Shown: positions 1-8,178 of the stretch, piece after piece | Numbering within the stretch: the first letter of the stretch is position 1 | How the letters are laid out: each line of letters begins with the position of its first letter | From: Butyricicoccus_A sp963588905 | Lineage (GTDB): Bacteria; Bacillota; Clostridia; Oscillospirales; Butyricicoccaceae | Direction of reading: 5' to 3' | Assembly: GCA_963588905.1 (NCBI GenBank) | Contig: CAVAJF010000015.1 | Coordinates: 105,993-169,992, forward strand | Length of the DNA stretch: 64,000 nucleotides | The notes under the pieces: model-generated | Databases searched by the model: none | Told to the model about the DNA's origin: nothing | What the model saw: only the letters and a program-made list of their open reading frames with translations | Program-made: the position numbers and the translations under genes

Positions 1-182
1 ATGAAAAATTCCAGCGGGGTAGAAGAAGCTGCGCGAGCTGGAGCTTTTTTCTTCGGCTCTGGGGAATTGGTATTTTCTTTTTCAGGCTGGTCGGCTGTCG
101 TAAAACGATTTGCCTTCCAGATAATAAGTACGGCCAAAATAATGATAACGGCGATCAGAACTGGTTTTAAAATATTATCCAT
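1..182 (-). CDS. Small single-pass membrane protein, C-terminus beyond window edge
   Basis: Read leftwards, an open frame starts with ATG at 182-180 and runs off the left edge after 60 codons with no stop. It begins MDNILKPVLIAVII, giving one hydrophobic segment at about residues 5-22. A polar stretch rich in Lys, Glu, Pro and Ala follows, so a short membrane anchor with a cytoplasmic or extracellular tail is likely. An AGGAGG ribosome site lies about 7 bases upstream, and an extended -10 promoter at 208-213 supports transcription in this direction. The family is not recognised and the function cannot be assigned from this fragment. Confidence 0.7.
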   Translation of the reverse strand, partial: MDNILKPVLIAVIIILAVLIIWKANRFTTADQPEKENTNSPEPKKKAPARAASSTPLEFF

Positions 183-207
183 AGGTGTTCCTCCTGTGTC
201 TCTCCAT

Positions 208-235
208 ATTATAGCATAAAAAATGAAAATGCAAA
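208..235 (-). promoter_or_regulatory. Promoter for the small membrane protein
   Basis: On the minus strand there is TTTGCA, a 16-base gap, then TATAAT preceded by TGC (extended -10). It lies about 25 bases upstream of the start codon at 182. Confidence 0.6.
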
Positions 236-373
236 TAGGTTTTAACAAATATATCGAAAATCTAAGAAAAAATGGAGATTTATTCCCGAAATTATGGAGA
301 GAAATTCGGAAATAATCGGTCAATATGACAGAGAAATTTCGGTTGACGTAACAAATCCTTAACGCAAGAGAGC

Positions 374-402
374 TTGTTTCGACAGGGTGTGATTGGTATA
401 AT
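374..402 (+). promoter_or_regulatory. Promoter for the sensor kinase/regulator pair
   Basis: TTGTTT at 374-379, a 17-base spacer and a perfect TATAAT at 397-402. It lies 60 bases before the kinase start. The rest of 183-465 shows no other clear element. Confidence 0.6.
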
Positions 403-465
403 AGAAGCAAAGAAATAAAAGCTGTCGAATTCGTTGGAACGCAGCTGAAAGAAGGGAAATCCTGA

Positions 466-1998
466 ATGGGTGAGAAAAAACGAAAGAAACGGCAGTCGAT
501 TTCGATCAGCCGAAAGAATGTGCTGGATCTGGGATTTACGATTGGCATTATTCTCGCGGCGTGTCTGGCGTCCTCGCTGCTGGTACATTATTCTAAAAGC
601 TCTGCCAATGTCACGGCAGTGTTTACGCTTGCTGTCCTGCTGACGGCACGCGTGACAGATGGGTATGTTTGGGGCATTGTCGCCTCCATTATCGGCGTAT
701 TCGCGGTCAACTATGCGTTTACCGATCCGTTTTTTGCTTTTAACTTTACATCGGCGGGCTATCCGATTATCTTTGCTTCCATGGCGCTCATCGCCGTGGT
801 GACCAGTGCGACGACAGGCAGCGTAAAATTGCAGGCGTACCGAGCAAAGACGAGCGAAGAACACACGCGGAGACTGTATGACTTTTCTCAAAAACTCGCC
901 AGCGCACAAAATGCCGACCAGATGATTGATTTGGCCATGCAGTATCTGCATGAACAGCTGAATTGTCCGGTTTTGTATTTAGAAGATGAAAACGACATTC
1001 GTGAAAATCGAGAGCGCGTGGTGGGAGAAATTGGCGGCTTTGTCTCGGATTCCATCGAGCACAGCGCCATTTCCGATTGTTTTCGCGAGGCGTGTGACAC
1101 TGGTGTCGGTACGGTGCATTCGCCGTATGCACGCTTTCATTATATTCCGGTGCCGGGCAGCAGCGGAATGCTGGGCTGCATTGGCTTACTGTGGAGCAAT
1201 GACTTGGCAAAGGAAGAAACCCAAGAGTATATCAAAGCCATGCTGGCTCAGACGGGCATCTCATTGGAGCGGCAGCGTCTGGCAGAGGAGCGCAACCGCG
1301 CCGCGATGACTGCTGACAGAGAAAAGCTCCGAAGCAATCTGCTTCGCTCCATTTCGCACGATCTGCGCACGCCGCTGACCGGTATTATCGGCGCATCGGC
1401 AGCGATTGAAGAAAACGGTGAGAGCATCGGCGTAAAGGAAACCCGCAAGCTCGCCGCTGATATTCATGAGGATGCAGAATGGCTGCTGCGTATGGTGGAA
1501 AATCTGCTGTCCGTCACGCGCGTTTCTCAGACGACGGAATTGAAAAAGTCCGAAGAGGCAGCGGAAGAAGTCATTGTGGAGGCCGTATCACGATGCAAAA
1601 AGCGGTTTCCGGATGCACAAATTCGGGTGGATTTGCCGGAAGAAGATATGCTGTTTGTCCCGATGGATGCCACACTTATCGTACAGGTGCTCATCAACCT
1701 CATGGAAAATGCGGTGCGCTACGCCCAGACGCCGATTGATATTGGTCTGCGCCGCGACGGAGATGTGGCAGAGTTCTCTGTCAGAGACTTTGGACCGGGT
1801 ATTCCGGAGGAGAAGAAGCAGCAGTTGTTTGACTCCGTGCAGGCACAGCCAGACAGCCGCCGCGGCGGTTTGGGTATCGGCTTGACCCTGTGCCGTTCCA
1901 TTATTTCCGCACACGGCGGAACCATTTGGGAGGTCAATCATCCGGATGGCGGTGCACAGTTCTTATTTACCCTGCCGCTGGAGGAGGAAGAAACATGA
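466..1998 (+). CDS. KdpD-like sensor histidine kinase, short form without the N-terminal KdpD domain
   Basis: 510 residues. After a basic N-terminus (GEKKRKKRQ), about four transmembrane helices at residues 20-115 match the DUF4118 module of KdpD. A GAF-like sensor region follows to about residue 265. The transmitter then shows the H box SISHDLRTPLTG with His298, the N box LMENAVRYA near 413, and the G boxes DFGPGIP and GGLGIGLTL. The long cytoplasmic KdpD/USP domain that starts classic KdpD (about 900 residues) is absent. The stop overlaps the start of the response regulator by 4 bases (ATGA), so the two form a pair. No kdpFABC genes are in view, so a role in K+ sensing is only inferred. Confidence 0.88.
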   Translation: MGEKKRKKRQSISISRKNVLDLGFTIGIILAACLASSLLVHYSKSSANVTAVFTLAVLLTARVTDGYVWGIVASIIGVFAVNYAFTDPFFAFNFTSAGYPIIFASMALIAVVTSATTGSVKLQAYRAKTSEEHTRRLYDFSQKLASAQNADQMIDLAMQYLHEQLNCPVLYLEDENDIRENRERVVGEIGGFVSDSIEHSAISDCFREACDTGVGTVHSPYARFHYIPVPGSSGMLGCIGLLWSNDLAKEETQEYIKAMLAQTGISLERQRLAEERNRAAMTADREKLRSNLLRSISHDLRTPLTGIIGASAAIEENGESIGVKETRKLAADIHEDAEWLLRMVENLLSVTRVSQTTELKKSEEAAEEVIVEAVSRCKKRFPDAQIRVDLPEEDMLFVPMDATLIVQVLINLMENAVRYAQTPIDIGLRRDGDVAEFSVRDFGPGIPEEKKQQLFDSVQAQPDSRRGGLGIGLTLCRSIISAHGGTIWEVNHPDGGAQFLFTLPLEEEET

Positions 1999-2693
1999 AT
2001 GGGGAGACCATTTTAATTGTAGAAGATGAGCAGCCGATTGCGCATGTGCTCATGACCATTTTATCCGCCAATGGATACCATACCCTACAGGCATCGACGG
2101 GCACGCTCGCGCGTTCCATTATCAATTCGCATTGTCCGCGTCTGATTTTGCTGGATTTGGGTTTGCCGGACATGGACGGTTTGGAATTGCTGCGCTGGCT
2201 GCGTGAGTGGTCGGGTGTTCCTGTACTGGTTGTTTCTGCAAGAGAAGAAGAAAACCAAAAGGTAGAAGCCTTGGATCTTGGCGCAGATGATTATATTACC
2301 AAACCGTTTGGCACATCGGAGCTGCTTGCCCGCATTCGCACGGCGCTGCGTCATCAGGCAAAGCTGGAATCCGGCGAAGATATGCCGCGCGGCAGCTACA
2401 GTGTGCGCGATCTGACCGTAGATTTTGAACGCCGCAAAGTCACGCTGCGGGGAGAAGAGGTTCATCTGACGCAGATTGAGTATAAAATCGTCGAGTTGAT
2501 CGCGCGCCGTCCGGGTCGTGTGCTGACCTATGATTATATCATCAGCCGCATCTGGGGGCCGTATGCGGTGGATAATAACCGCATTTTGCGCGTCAATATG
2601 GCACATATTCGCAGAAAATTGGAGGACAATCCGGCGGAGCCGTATTACATCCGAACCGAAATCGGTGTGGGATACCGGATGGCAGAAGAATAA
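1995..2693 (+). CDS. KdpE-like OmpR/PhoB-family response regulator
   Basis: 232 residues starting MNGETILIVEDEQ at the ATG overlapping the kinase stop. Receiver domain: acidic pair near residues 10-12, phospho-acceptor Asp54 in LLDLGLPDMDG, and the conserved Lys103 in TKPF. A winged-helix DNA-binding domain fills the C-terminal 100 residues (LTQIEYKIVELIARRPGRV, then IRTEIGVGYRM). The length is the usual one for OmpR/KdpE. Translational coupling to the upstream KdpD-like kinase marks it as the cognate regulator. The target genes are unknown. Confidence 0.9.
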   Translation: MNGETILIVEDEQPIAHVLMTILSANGYHTLQASTGTLARSIINSHCPRLILLDLGLPDMDGLELLRWLREWSGVPVLVVSAREEENQKVEALDLGADDYITKPFGTSELLARIRTALRHQAKLESGEDMPRGSYSVRDLTVDFERRKVTLRGEEVHLTQIEYKIVELIARRPGRVLTYDYIISRIWGPYAVDNNRILRVNMAHIRRKLEDNPAEPYYIRTEIGVGYRMAEE

Positions 2694-2696
2694 CAC

Positions 2697-2732
2697 AAAA
2701 GCCTGAGAGATTTTTTCTCTCAGGCTTTTTTT
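2697..2732. terminator. Bidirectional intrinsic terminator
   Basis: GCCTGAGAGA and TCTCTCAGGC pair around a T-rich loop, with A and T runs on the two sides. It lies between the convergent response-regulator gene and the minus-strand gene ending at 2731. Confidence 0.85.
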
Positions 2733-3141
2733 ATGGTCGCAGCGGTTCCGGTCTCTCGTGGACAATTACGAGGATTCTGACGCGGGGTTTTTCCAGCTCA
2801 CGCTTGATGGATTTGATGTAAATGTGATATTGAAATTTTTCGACATACTGATGATAGAGTTTGGCATCGGTTTTGTTGAGCTTTCCGATTTCATCGCCGT
2901 TTTCTGTAATAACGGTGCAATTGGAACCGTTTGAGTCGCAGATGATGAAAACAGGCTGCTGTTTGGTGCAGGAATCAATGGTTTTCATGCGCTCATGCTT
3001 GCCTGTGCCTTTGAGCTTCCAGATGAGATGTACATCGCCGTTTGCCATGGGCTTGGGCAGATACATCCCTGCAAAGGTTCCGTCTGTTCGCAGTTCGACC
3101 TCTGAATGGACAGAGGGTTCAAATGTCATTGTATGCTCCAT
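2731..3141 (-). CDS. Uncharacterised 136-residue protein
   Basis: The start chosen is the ATG at 3141 (MEHTMTFEPSVHSEV), because a GGAGGT ribosome site lies 6 bases upstream; a longer reading frame has no such site. The protein is mixed polar, with predicted beta strands in the middle (VHLIWKLKG, PVFIICDSNG, NCTVITENG) and a basic C-terminus (KSIKRELEKPRVRILVIV). There is no signal peptide and no membrane segment. The family is not recognised. A promoter (TTGAAG, 17 bases, TATGAT) just upstream and a terminator at its end make it a single-gene transcript. Confidence 0.7.
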   Translation of the reverse strand: MEHTMTFEPSVHSEVELRTDGTFAGMYLPKPMANGDVHLIWKLKGTGKHERMKTIDSCTKQQPVFIICDSNGSNCTVITENGDEIGKLNKTDAKLYHQYVEKFQYHIYIKSIKRELEKPRVRILVIVHERPEPLRP

Positions 3142-3175
3142 AAAACGACCTCCGTTTCTGTATGCTAACAAAAAT

Positions 3176-3204
3176 ATCATAGCATAAATTGAGCTGTCCT
3201 TCAA
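3176..3204 (-). promoter_or_regulatory. Promoter for the 136-residue protein gene
   Basis: Minus strand TTGAAG (3204-3199), a 17-base spacer and TATGAT (3181-3176) preceded by TGC, an extended -10. Confidence 0.6.
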
Positions 3205-3318
3205 TGATTTGGCATGAAATTTGCATAAAGACTGTGTATAACTTTTGTAAACAAATTTGCGGGATTTGCAAACACAGTGGAAGAAAACAGGCATTTTTGT
3301 GCAAACTATTGAAAAAGA

Positions 3319-3352
3319 GAAAAGCCGAAGGATTTTTTCCTTCGGCTTTTTG
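3319..3352. terminator. Intrinsic terminator
   Basis: AAAGCCGAAGGA and TCCTTCGGCTTT form a 12-bp stem around a T loop, with a T run. It sits just past the end of the minus gene at 3358. Confidence 0.85.
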
Positions 3353-3357
3353 TGTGC

Positions 3358-3783
3358 TTACAAAAAAGATTTCATTTGTGTGATGTTGGCTCGTTCGGTT
3401 GCCAGCAGCTTATCCGCCAGACGCGAAACAGCGGTATCCTGTACATCGCAGCTGCGAATTGTTTGAATGCTTTTCGTCACGCCCATCGTGTTTCCCTGAA
3501 TCATCATATTGGCAATATTGGATTCGGAGGAATCCATCATGGTTTTCAGTCCGGATGTCAATTCGCTGGACCATTTGGCAAACGTGCCGACATTTTCCGG
3601 CTCGCCGCCGAGCTTTTGCAGCAGAGAATCGGCGGAATCATGAATTTTTTTGTATTCTGTACGTTGCTGCTTGAGTGCTTGACGGAATTCTCCGTTGGTG
3701 TATGGCAATACTGAGTCGATGCCATCCGCTCCCATTTCCGTTGTCTGGCGAATGTGGTTGAGCAGTGTGCAGTCATCCTTCAT
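3358..3783 (-). CDS. Uncharacterised all-helical protein, 141 residues
   Basis: The ATG at 3783 (MKDDCTLLNHIRQ) is chosen because GAGGTG lies 9 bases upstream. A TTG three bases earlier is a possible alternative. The whole chain looks alpha-helical with amphipathic repeats (LNHIRQTTEMG, FRQALKQQRTEYKKIHDSA, LTSGLKTMMDSSESNIA, VSRLADKLLATERANITQM). This resembles the four-helix, ferritin-like bundles of the DUF2383/spore-coat type. That fold assignment is inference from helix pattern only; no metal-ligand set was found. It is followed by its own terminator. Function unknown. Confidence 0.65.
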   Translation of the reverse strand: MKDDCTLLNHIRQTTEMGADGIDSVLPYTNGEFRQALKQQRTEYKKIHDSADSLLQKLGGEPENVGTFAKWSSELTSGLKTMMDSSESNIANMMIQGNTMGVTKSIQTIRSCDVQDTAVSRLADKLLATERANITQMKSFL

Positions 3784-3843
3784 CAATGTTCTCACCTCAG
3801 AATCAGTATTGACCGACTGCACAAATAGTATGCGCAAAATAGA

Positions 3844-4773
3844 TCACTCGTCAAACAGCGGCGTGCTGAAATATCGTTCGGCTGTATCCGGCAAAATGGT
3901 CACAACGGTTTTGCCTTTGCCGAGCTGTTTTGCGAGTCTGCGTGCTGCGGCGACATTGCTGCCGCTCGAAATGCCGCACATCAAACCTTCCAGTCGCGCC
4001 AGATCCTTGGCGGTCTGCAACGCTTCTTCATCGGTTACAATTTCGACGTGGTCATAGATCTGTGTGTTTAAAATATCCGGAATCAGTCCGTCACCGATGC
4101 CCATCTGCAGATGTGTGCCGACGGAGCCGCCGGACAAAATCGCTGCATGTTCCGGTTCCACTGCCCAAATCGTCATGTCTGGATGGACGGCGCGCAATGC
4201 TTCGCCAATACCGGTGATGGTGCCGCCGGTGCCGACGCCGGAACAGAATCCGTCGATGCAGCCATCCACCTGTTCCAAAATTTCCTGTGCCGTCTGCGTG
4301 CGCTGAATGTCTGCGTTTGCCGGGTTGGCAAACTGCTGCGGCACAAAGACGTGCGGATCTTCCTTTGCCATGCGCAAAGCAGTCTGGAGGCATTCGTCAA
4401 TACATGCGCCAATATCTCCATCATCGTGAATCAAAATCACCTCTGCGCCGTAATGGCGGACCAGCTTGCGTCGTTCTTCGCTGACGGAATCCGGCATGAT
4501 AATGATCGTGCGGTAGCCGCGCACGGCACCGATGAGCGCCAAACCAATGCCCTGATTGCCGCTGGTCGGTTCAACGATGATAGAATCCGGATGAATCAGA
4601 CCTTTCTTTTCTGCATCCGCAATCATGTTGAAAGCGGTACGCGTCTTAATGGATCCGCCGACATTCAGACCTTCAAATTTTACCAAGATTTGTGCGCTGT
4701 CTGGTTCTGCCATGCGGGAAAGCCGAATCATTGGCGTATGTCCCATTGCTTCTAATACGTTGTTGTGAACCAT
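3844..4773 (-). CDS. cysK: Cysteine synthase (O-acetylserine sulfhydrylase)
   Basis: A PLP-dependent enzyme of the beta family that makes cysteine from O-acetylserine and sulfide in the cytoplasm. 309 residues from the ATG at 4773, chosen because GAGG lies 9 bases upstream; an ATG at 4782 directly abuts the Shine-Dalgarno. PLP-binding Lys43 is in GGSIKTRTA. The substrate loop reads TSGNQG at 70-75, where most CysK proteins have TSGNTG. The phosphate loop GVGTGGT is near 180. The usual C-terminal ISSGSN motif is present. The Thr-to-Gln change leaves open another nucleophile or a related beta-replacement reaction. A strong promoter and a leader hairpin lie upstream. Confidence 0.85.
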   Translation of the reverse strand: MVHNNVLEAMGHTPMIRLSRMAEPDSAQILVKFEGLNVGGSIKTRTAFNMIADAEKKGLIHPDSIIVEPTSGNQGIGLALIGAVRGYRTIIIMPDSVSEERRKLVRHYGAEVILIHDDGDIGACIDECLQTALRMAKEDPHVFVPQQFANPANADIQRTQTAQEILEQVDGCIDGFCSGVGTGGTITGIGEALRAVHPDMTIWAVEPEHAAILSGGSVGTHLQMGIGDGLIPDILNTQIYDHVEIVTDEEALQTAKDLARLEGLMCGISSGSNVAAARRLAKQLGKGKTVVTILPDTAERYFSTPLFDE

Positions 4774-4796
4774 ATGAATCATCCTCGTATACAAAA

Positions 4797-4820
4797 GCCG
4801 AAATCTCTCTCATTTTCGGC
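4797..4820 (-). terminator. Hairpin in the cysK leader, possible attenuator
   Basis: On the minus strand GCCGAAA and TTTCGGC pair across a 10-base loop and are followed by TTTTG. It lies between the promoter at 4853-4881 and the cysK start, so it is in the 5' leader rather than after a gene. Confidence 0.5.
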
Positions 4821-4852
4821 AAAAAATTGTGGTATTTCTACACTAGAAAATC

Positions 4853-4881
4853 ATTATACCGGTTTTTAACGAGCATTGCAA
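4853..4881 (-). promoter_or_regulatory. cysK promoter
   Basis: Minus strand TTGCAA (4881-4876), exactly 17 bases, then perfect TATAAT (4858-4853). The predicted leader is about 70 bases. Confidence 0.75.
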
Positions 4882-4915
4882 GATGATATGGATAAAAACA
4901 AATCCTATTAAAATG

Positions 4916-6250
4916 CTAGGAATCTGCACTTTCTTTGGATTTTTCTGCGTATGTTGCATCATATGTTTTGGGAATGGTCTTTGCAATGAGATATTTTCCG
5001 TAGGCATTTTCCGCGATGCTGCGAAGATTGGCGGGAGAGACATCGCAGCGGCCTGCAAGCGTGTGCTTGGCTGCCATTTCTTCTGTGTAGTCATCGAGGG
5101 GGATAACGCGGAAGCTGTGTTGGTTGCTGGAGGTGCACACCAACGGCATTACACCCGGATTTTTTACTGTCACTGTGCCGGATTCGTCGCGCGTCAGGGT
5201 AACCTGCAACATGCCTTCTACGATGGTTTCCGCTTTGTTTTGACCGGAGATAAAGTTGCCGAGCGAATAGACGCAAAATGCGCGATTGCCATTTTCCGAT
5301 GTGACCCAACCCGCCGGCTCACATACGTGCGGATGCGCGCCGATAATCAGCGTTGCACCGTTTTCTGTCAGAAATTCGGCGAGATCTTCCTGTTCTTCAT
5401 TTTGCGTTGCGTGATATTCCTCGCCCCAATGCATGACAACGACAACCGCATCGCATTGCTTTTTGACGGAAGCAATCTCTGTTTTCATTTTGTCTTTGTC
5501 GATGAGGGAGACAAGGTCTGGATTGCTTTGCGGCAGTTTTGCGCCGTTTAACCCGTATGTATAGGCAAGAAATCCGACTTTGATGCCGTTTCGCTTGAGG
5601 TATCGCACCGTGGCGCGGTCGTCTGCATCGCGGCTGATGCCGATACGGATGACGCCTTTGTCCGCCTGTGAATCCCAATAATCCATAGTGTCATAGACCG
5701 CGCTGGAGGTAGTGTCCATGATGTGATTGTTTGCCTGAGAAATGACATCGAAACCGGCATCAACAAGAGCGTCTCCGCACGCTTGCGGCGTATTAAAGCT
5801 CGGATAGCCTTCTGCCTTGCCTTTGCCGAGCGGAGATTCCTGGTTGATTACGGCGATGTCTGCTGCCTGTACATAGGGTTTGATTTGGGAATAGAATGGC
5901 GTAAAATCGTAGCCGGTACTGGTCGAGGCATCCGCGAGCAGTGTGTTGTGCATCAGGTTGTCGCCGACGGCAATTAATGACAGACTGCCGGATTTTACCG
6001 TTTTTTTCTTGTTGCTGTTGTCGGATGAGGTCGTTTGGACGGTTTTATTCTGCGCCTGCTGGGTGAATGTCTGTCTGGCGCAGCTCACACCGCGTGAGAG
6101 GAACAGGATAAGAACAACGGCAAGCACGGCGAGCAAACTGACACGCCGGACTTGCCTGCGGTGTTTTCGCTTGCGCCGAGCGATTTCTCTGCGCCGAGAG
6201 GGCGGCAGCTGCCGATTGGCTGAAGGACGGTTGGACGGTTGCTTTTTCAT
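4916..6250 (-). CDS. CapA-family protein (poly-gamma-glutamate synthesis type), membrane-anchored
   Basis: 444 residues from the ATG at 6250, with AAAGGAGA upstream. A very basic cytoplasmic N-terminus (RRREIARRKRKHRRQ) precedes one membrane helix at about residues 37-55. A Ser/Thr/Asn linker and then a metallophosphatase-like PGA_cap domain at about 90-340 follow. Motifs seen are VGDNLMHN, ANNHIMD, MHWGEEY and GAHPHV, which carry the expected His/Asn/Asp metal ligands. The extracellular domain is consistent with CapA/PgsA proteins or related cell-surface phosphoesterases. No capB or capC lies nearby, so polymer synthesis is not implied by context. It has its own promoter. Confidence 0.82.
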   Translation of the reverse strand: MKKQPSNRPSANRQLPPSRRREIARRKRKHRRQVRRVSLLAVLAVVLILFLSRGVSCARQTFTQQAQNKTVQTTSSDNSNKKKTVKSGSLSLIAVGDNLMHNTLLADASTSTGYDFTPFYSQIKPYVQAADIAVINQESPLGKGKAEGYPSFNTPQACGDALVDAGFDVISQANNHIMDTTSSAVYDTMDYWDSQADKGVIRIGISRDADDRATVRYLKRNGIKVGFLAYTYGLNGAKLPQSNPDLVSLIDKDKMKTEIASVKKQCDAVVVVMHWGEEYHATQNEEQEDLAEFLTENGATLIIGAHPHVCEPAGWVTSENGNRAFCVYSLGNFISGQNKAETIVEGMLQVTLTRDESGTVTVKNPGVMPLVCTSSNQHSFRVIPLDDYTEEMAAKHTLAGRCDVSPANLRSIAENAYGKYLIAKTIPKTYDATYAEKSKESADS

Positions 6251-6281
6251 AAGACATCTCTCCTTTCTGCTTGTTGCTTTT

Positions 6282-6309
6282 AGTTTACCAAGAAGCGACA
6301 GAATGTCAA
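6282..6309 (-). promoter_or_regulatory. Promoter for the CapA-family gene
   Basis: Minus strand TTGACA (6309-6304), a 16-base spacer and TAAACT (6287-6282), 32 bases before the start codon. Confidence 0.65.
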
Positions 6310-6381
6310 GAAAGAGTTTCTTTTGGCACAGACTTCGACAGAAAAGTATGAAAAAATAACAGGGACAACGGGAAGCAGCGG

Positions 6382-6410
6382 TTGACATTTGTCATATGGT
6401 GTTTTACGAT
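6382..6410 (+). promoter_or_regulatory. Promoter for the pyrophosphatase gene
   Basis: TTGACA at 6382-6387, a 17-base gap and TACGAT at 6405-6410. It is divergent from the CapA promoter. Confidence 0.55.
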
Positions 6411-6452
6411 ATAACTATAGAGGTTGGGAATATACATACGGGAGGAAAATAA

Positions 6453-8114
6453 ATGAAGATGAAGAATGCGATGCAGAGAAATATCTGCGTGATCGGACAT
6501 AAAAATCCGGACACAGATTCCATCTGCTCTGCCATCGCCTACGCGAATTTGAAAAATTTGACTTCAGAGCGATCCTACGAACCGAGAAGAGCGGGAGAAA
6601 TCAATCAGGAAACAGCATTTGTTTTGCAGAAGTTTCATATGGAACCGCCGGAGATGTGCTTGGATGTCCATGCTACTGTCAGCGATATTGACATTCGATA
6701 TATTGATGGTGTGGACGGAAATATGACCCTGCGCCGCGCATGGGAGACAATGCGAGATCAGGACATCACGACACTGCCGATTACAACGAACGACAACAAG
6801 CCGGAAGGTTTGATTACGTTGAAACGTCTGGCCATGGCAAACATGGACAGCTTGGATCCGCACGCGGTATCCAACGCCTGCACGCCGATTACCAATATTG
6901 TAGAAACCCTGCACGGCACACTGATTACCGGCGATCATGATATGGTTCTCGATCAGGGCAAGATTGTCATAGCGGCGGGCAGTCCGGAAGCCATGGAAAA
7001 TATGGTAGATCCGGGAGATATTGTGCTGGTTGCCAATCGATACGAGGCACAGCTGTGCGCGATTGAACTGGAAGCCGCGTGCTTGGTCGTGTGCATGACG
7101 CCGAAAATCGCAAAAACCATCATCAAAATTGCCAAAGAGCACAACTGCACGGTTATCAGCACACCGTATGATACCTATGCGGCATCGTGCTTAATCAATC
7201 AGAGTATCCCGATTCGGCACCCGATGGCAAAGGCTATGATTTCTTTTCAGCTGGATACACCGATTGAAGAAGCAAAGAAGATCATGGGTCGTGTGCGCCA
7301 TAATTATTTTCCTGTCATGGACAAGCAGGGCTATTATCAGGGCGTTATCTCTCGCCGTAACTTGCTGAATTTGCAGCGCAAACAATTGATTCTCGTCGAC
7401 CACAACGAGAAGACCCAGTGCGTGGACGGCTTCGAGGAAGCGGAAATTTTAGAGATTATTGACCATCATCGCATTGGCAATCTGGAAACCAGCAGTCCGG
7501 TGTACTTCCGCAACCATCCGGTAGGCTGCACGGCGACGATTATCTATCAGATGTACGGGGAAAACGGCGTGGAAATTGAGCCGAATATGGCGGGCATTCT
7601 GTGCAGTGCGATTTTGTCGGATACATTGATTTTCCGTTCTCCGACGTGTACGGCACAGGATGAATACGCGGCGCGCAAGCTCGCAGAAATTGCAGGCATT
7701 GACATCGACCAGTTTGCACAGGAGATGTTTGAAGCGGGTGAAAATCTGCAGGAGCGCACAGCTGAACAGGTGCTGACACAGGACTATAAGGTCTTTGCCA
7801 GCGGCGGTATTCGATTTGGCGTCGGTCAGGGCAGTTATGTCAGTGCAAAAAATCGCGAGATGGCAAAGGAAATGCTCCATGGAGAAATGGAAAAGGTATT
7901 GGCAAAAGAAAATGTAGATATGATTTTCTATCTTGTCACCAATATTCTCGACCAGTCCAGTGAAGTTCTGTTTGCCGGTAAGGATGCAGATGTCCTGCTC
8001 GGCACGGCATTCCATTGCACAGTGAAAAAGGGAGAACCGCTGCTGCTGAAAGATGTGGTTTCCCGCAAAAAACAGTTTATTCCGGCAATGATTGGCGCGA
8101 TTCAGAATCAATAA
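6453..8114 (+). CDS. Manganese-dependent inorganic pyrophosphatase with CBS and DRTGG regulatory insert
   Basis: Family II pyrophosphatase hydrolysing PPi to two phosphates in the cytoplasm. 553 residues. The DHH-domain metal motif GHKNPDTDS is at 15-23 (His16, Asp20, Asp22). A CBS domain, a DRTGG domain and a second CBS domain fill about residues 70-305. The DHH core resumes with IDHHRIG (Asp337, His338, His339), and the DHHA2 domain closes the protein. Plain family II enzymes are near 310 residues. The insert is the known form of the nucleotide-regulated CBS-PPase, inhibited by AMP/ADP and stimulated by ATP or diadenosine polyphosphates in characterised clostridial relatives. GGGAGG precedes the ATG. 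A single-gene unit. Confidence 0.92.
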   Translation: MKMKNAMQRNICVIGHKNPDTDSICSAIAYANLKNLTSERSYEPRRAGEINQETAFVLQKFHMEPPEMCLDVHATVSDIDIRYIDGVDGNMTLRRAWETMRDQDITTLPITTNDNKPEGLITLKRLAMANMDSLDPHAVSNACTPITNIVETLHGTLITGDHDMVLDQGKIVIAAGSPEAMENMVDPGDIVLVANRYEAQLCAIELEAACLVVCMTPKIAKTIIKIAKEHNCTVISTPYDTYAASCLINQSIPIRHPMAKAMISFQLDTPIEEAKKIMGRVRHNYFPVMDKQGYYQGVISRRNLLNLQRKQLILVDHNEKTQCVDGFEEAEILEIIDHHRIGNLETSSPVYFRNHPVGCTATIIYQMYGENGVEIEPNMAGILCSAILSDTLIFRSPTCTAQDEYAARKLAEIAGIDIDQFAQEMFEAGENLQERTAEQVLTQDYKVFASGGIRFGVGQGSYVSAKNREMAKEMLHGEMEKVLAKENVDMIFYLVTNILDQSSEVLFAGKDADVLLGTAFHCTVKKGEPLLLKDVVSRKKQFIPAMIGAIQNQ

Positions 8115-8118
8115 GAGC

Positions 8119-8168
8119 AAAAAAACAGCGCAGCAGGAGAGGCGTTTCTCCCAGCTGCGCTGTTTGCC
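8119..8168 (-). terminator. Intrinsic terminator, mainly for the cupin gene
   Basis: A 12-bp stem pairs 8123-8134 with 8154-8165, and an A run at its left becomes a U tail on the minus strand. It also closes the plus-strand pyrophosphatase gene. Confidence 0.8.
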
Positions 8169-8178
8169 CGTTTAGAAA

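Noticed and set aside
1..219. Plus-strand open frame at the left edge
   Set aside because: The minus strand of the same bases has a proper promoter, AGGAGG site and a membrane-protein start; the plus frame has none.
4916..4921. Weak TCCTA/TAGGA hairpin with T-rich tail after the CapA-family gene as a terminator
   Set aside because: Only a 5-bp stem overlapping the stop codon; too weak to list.
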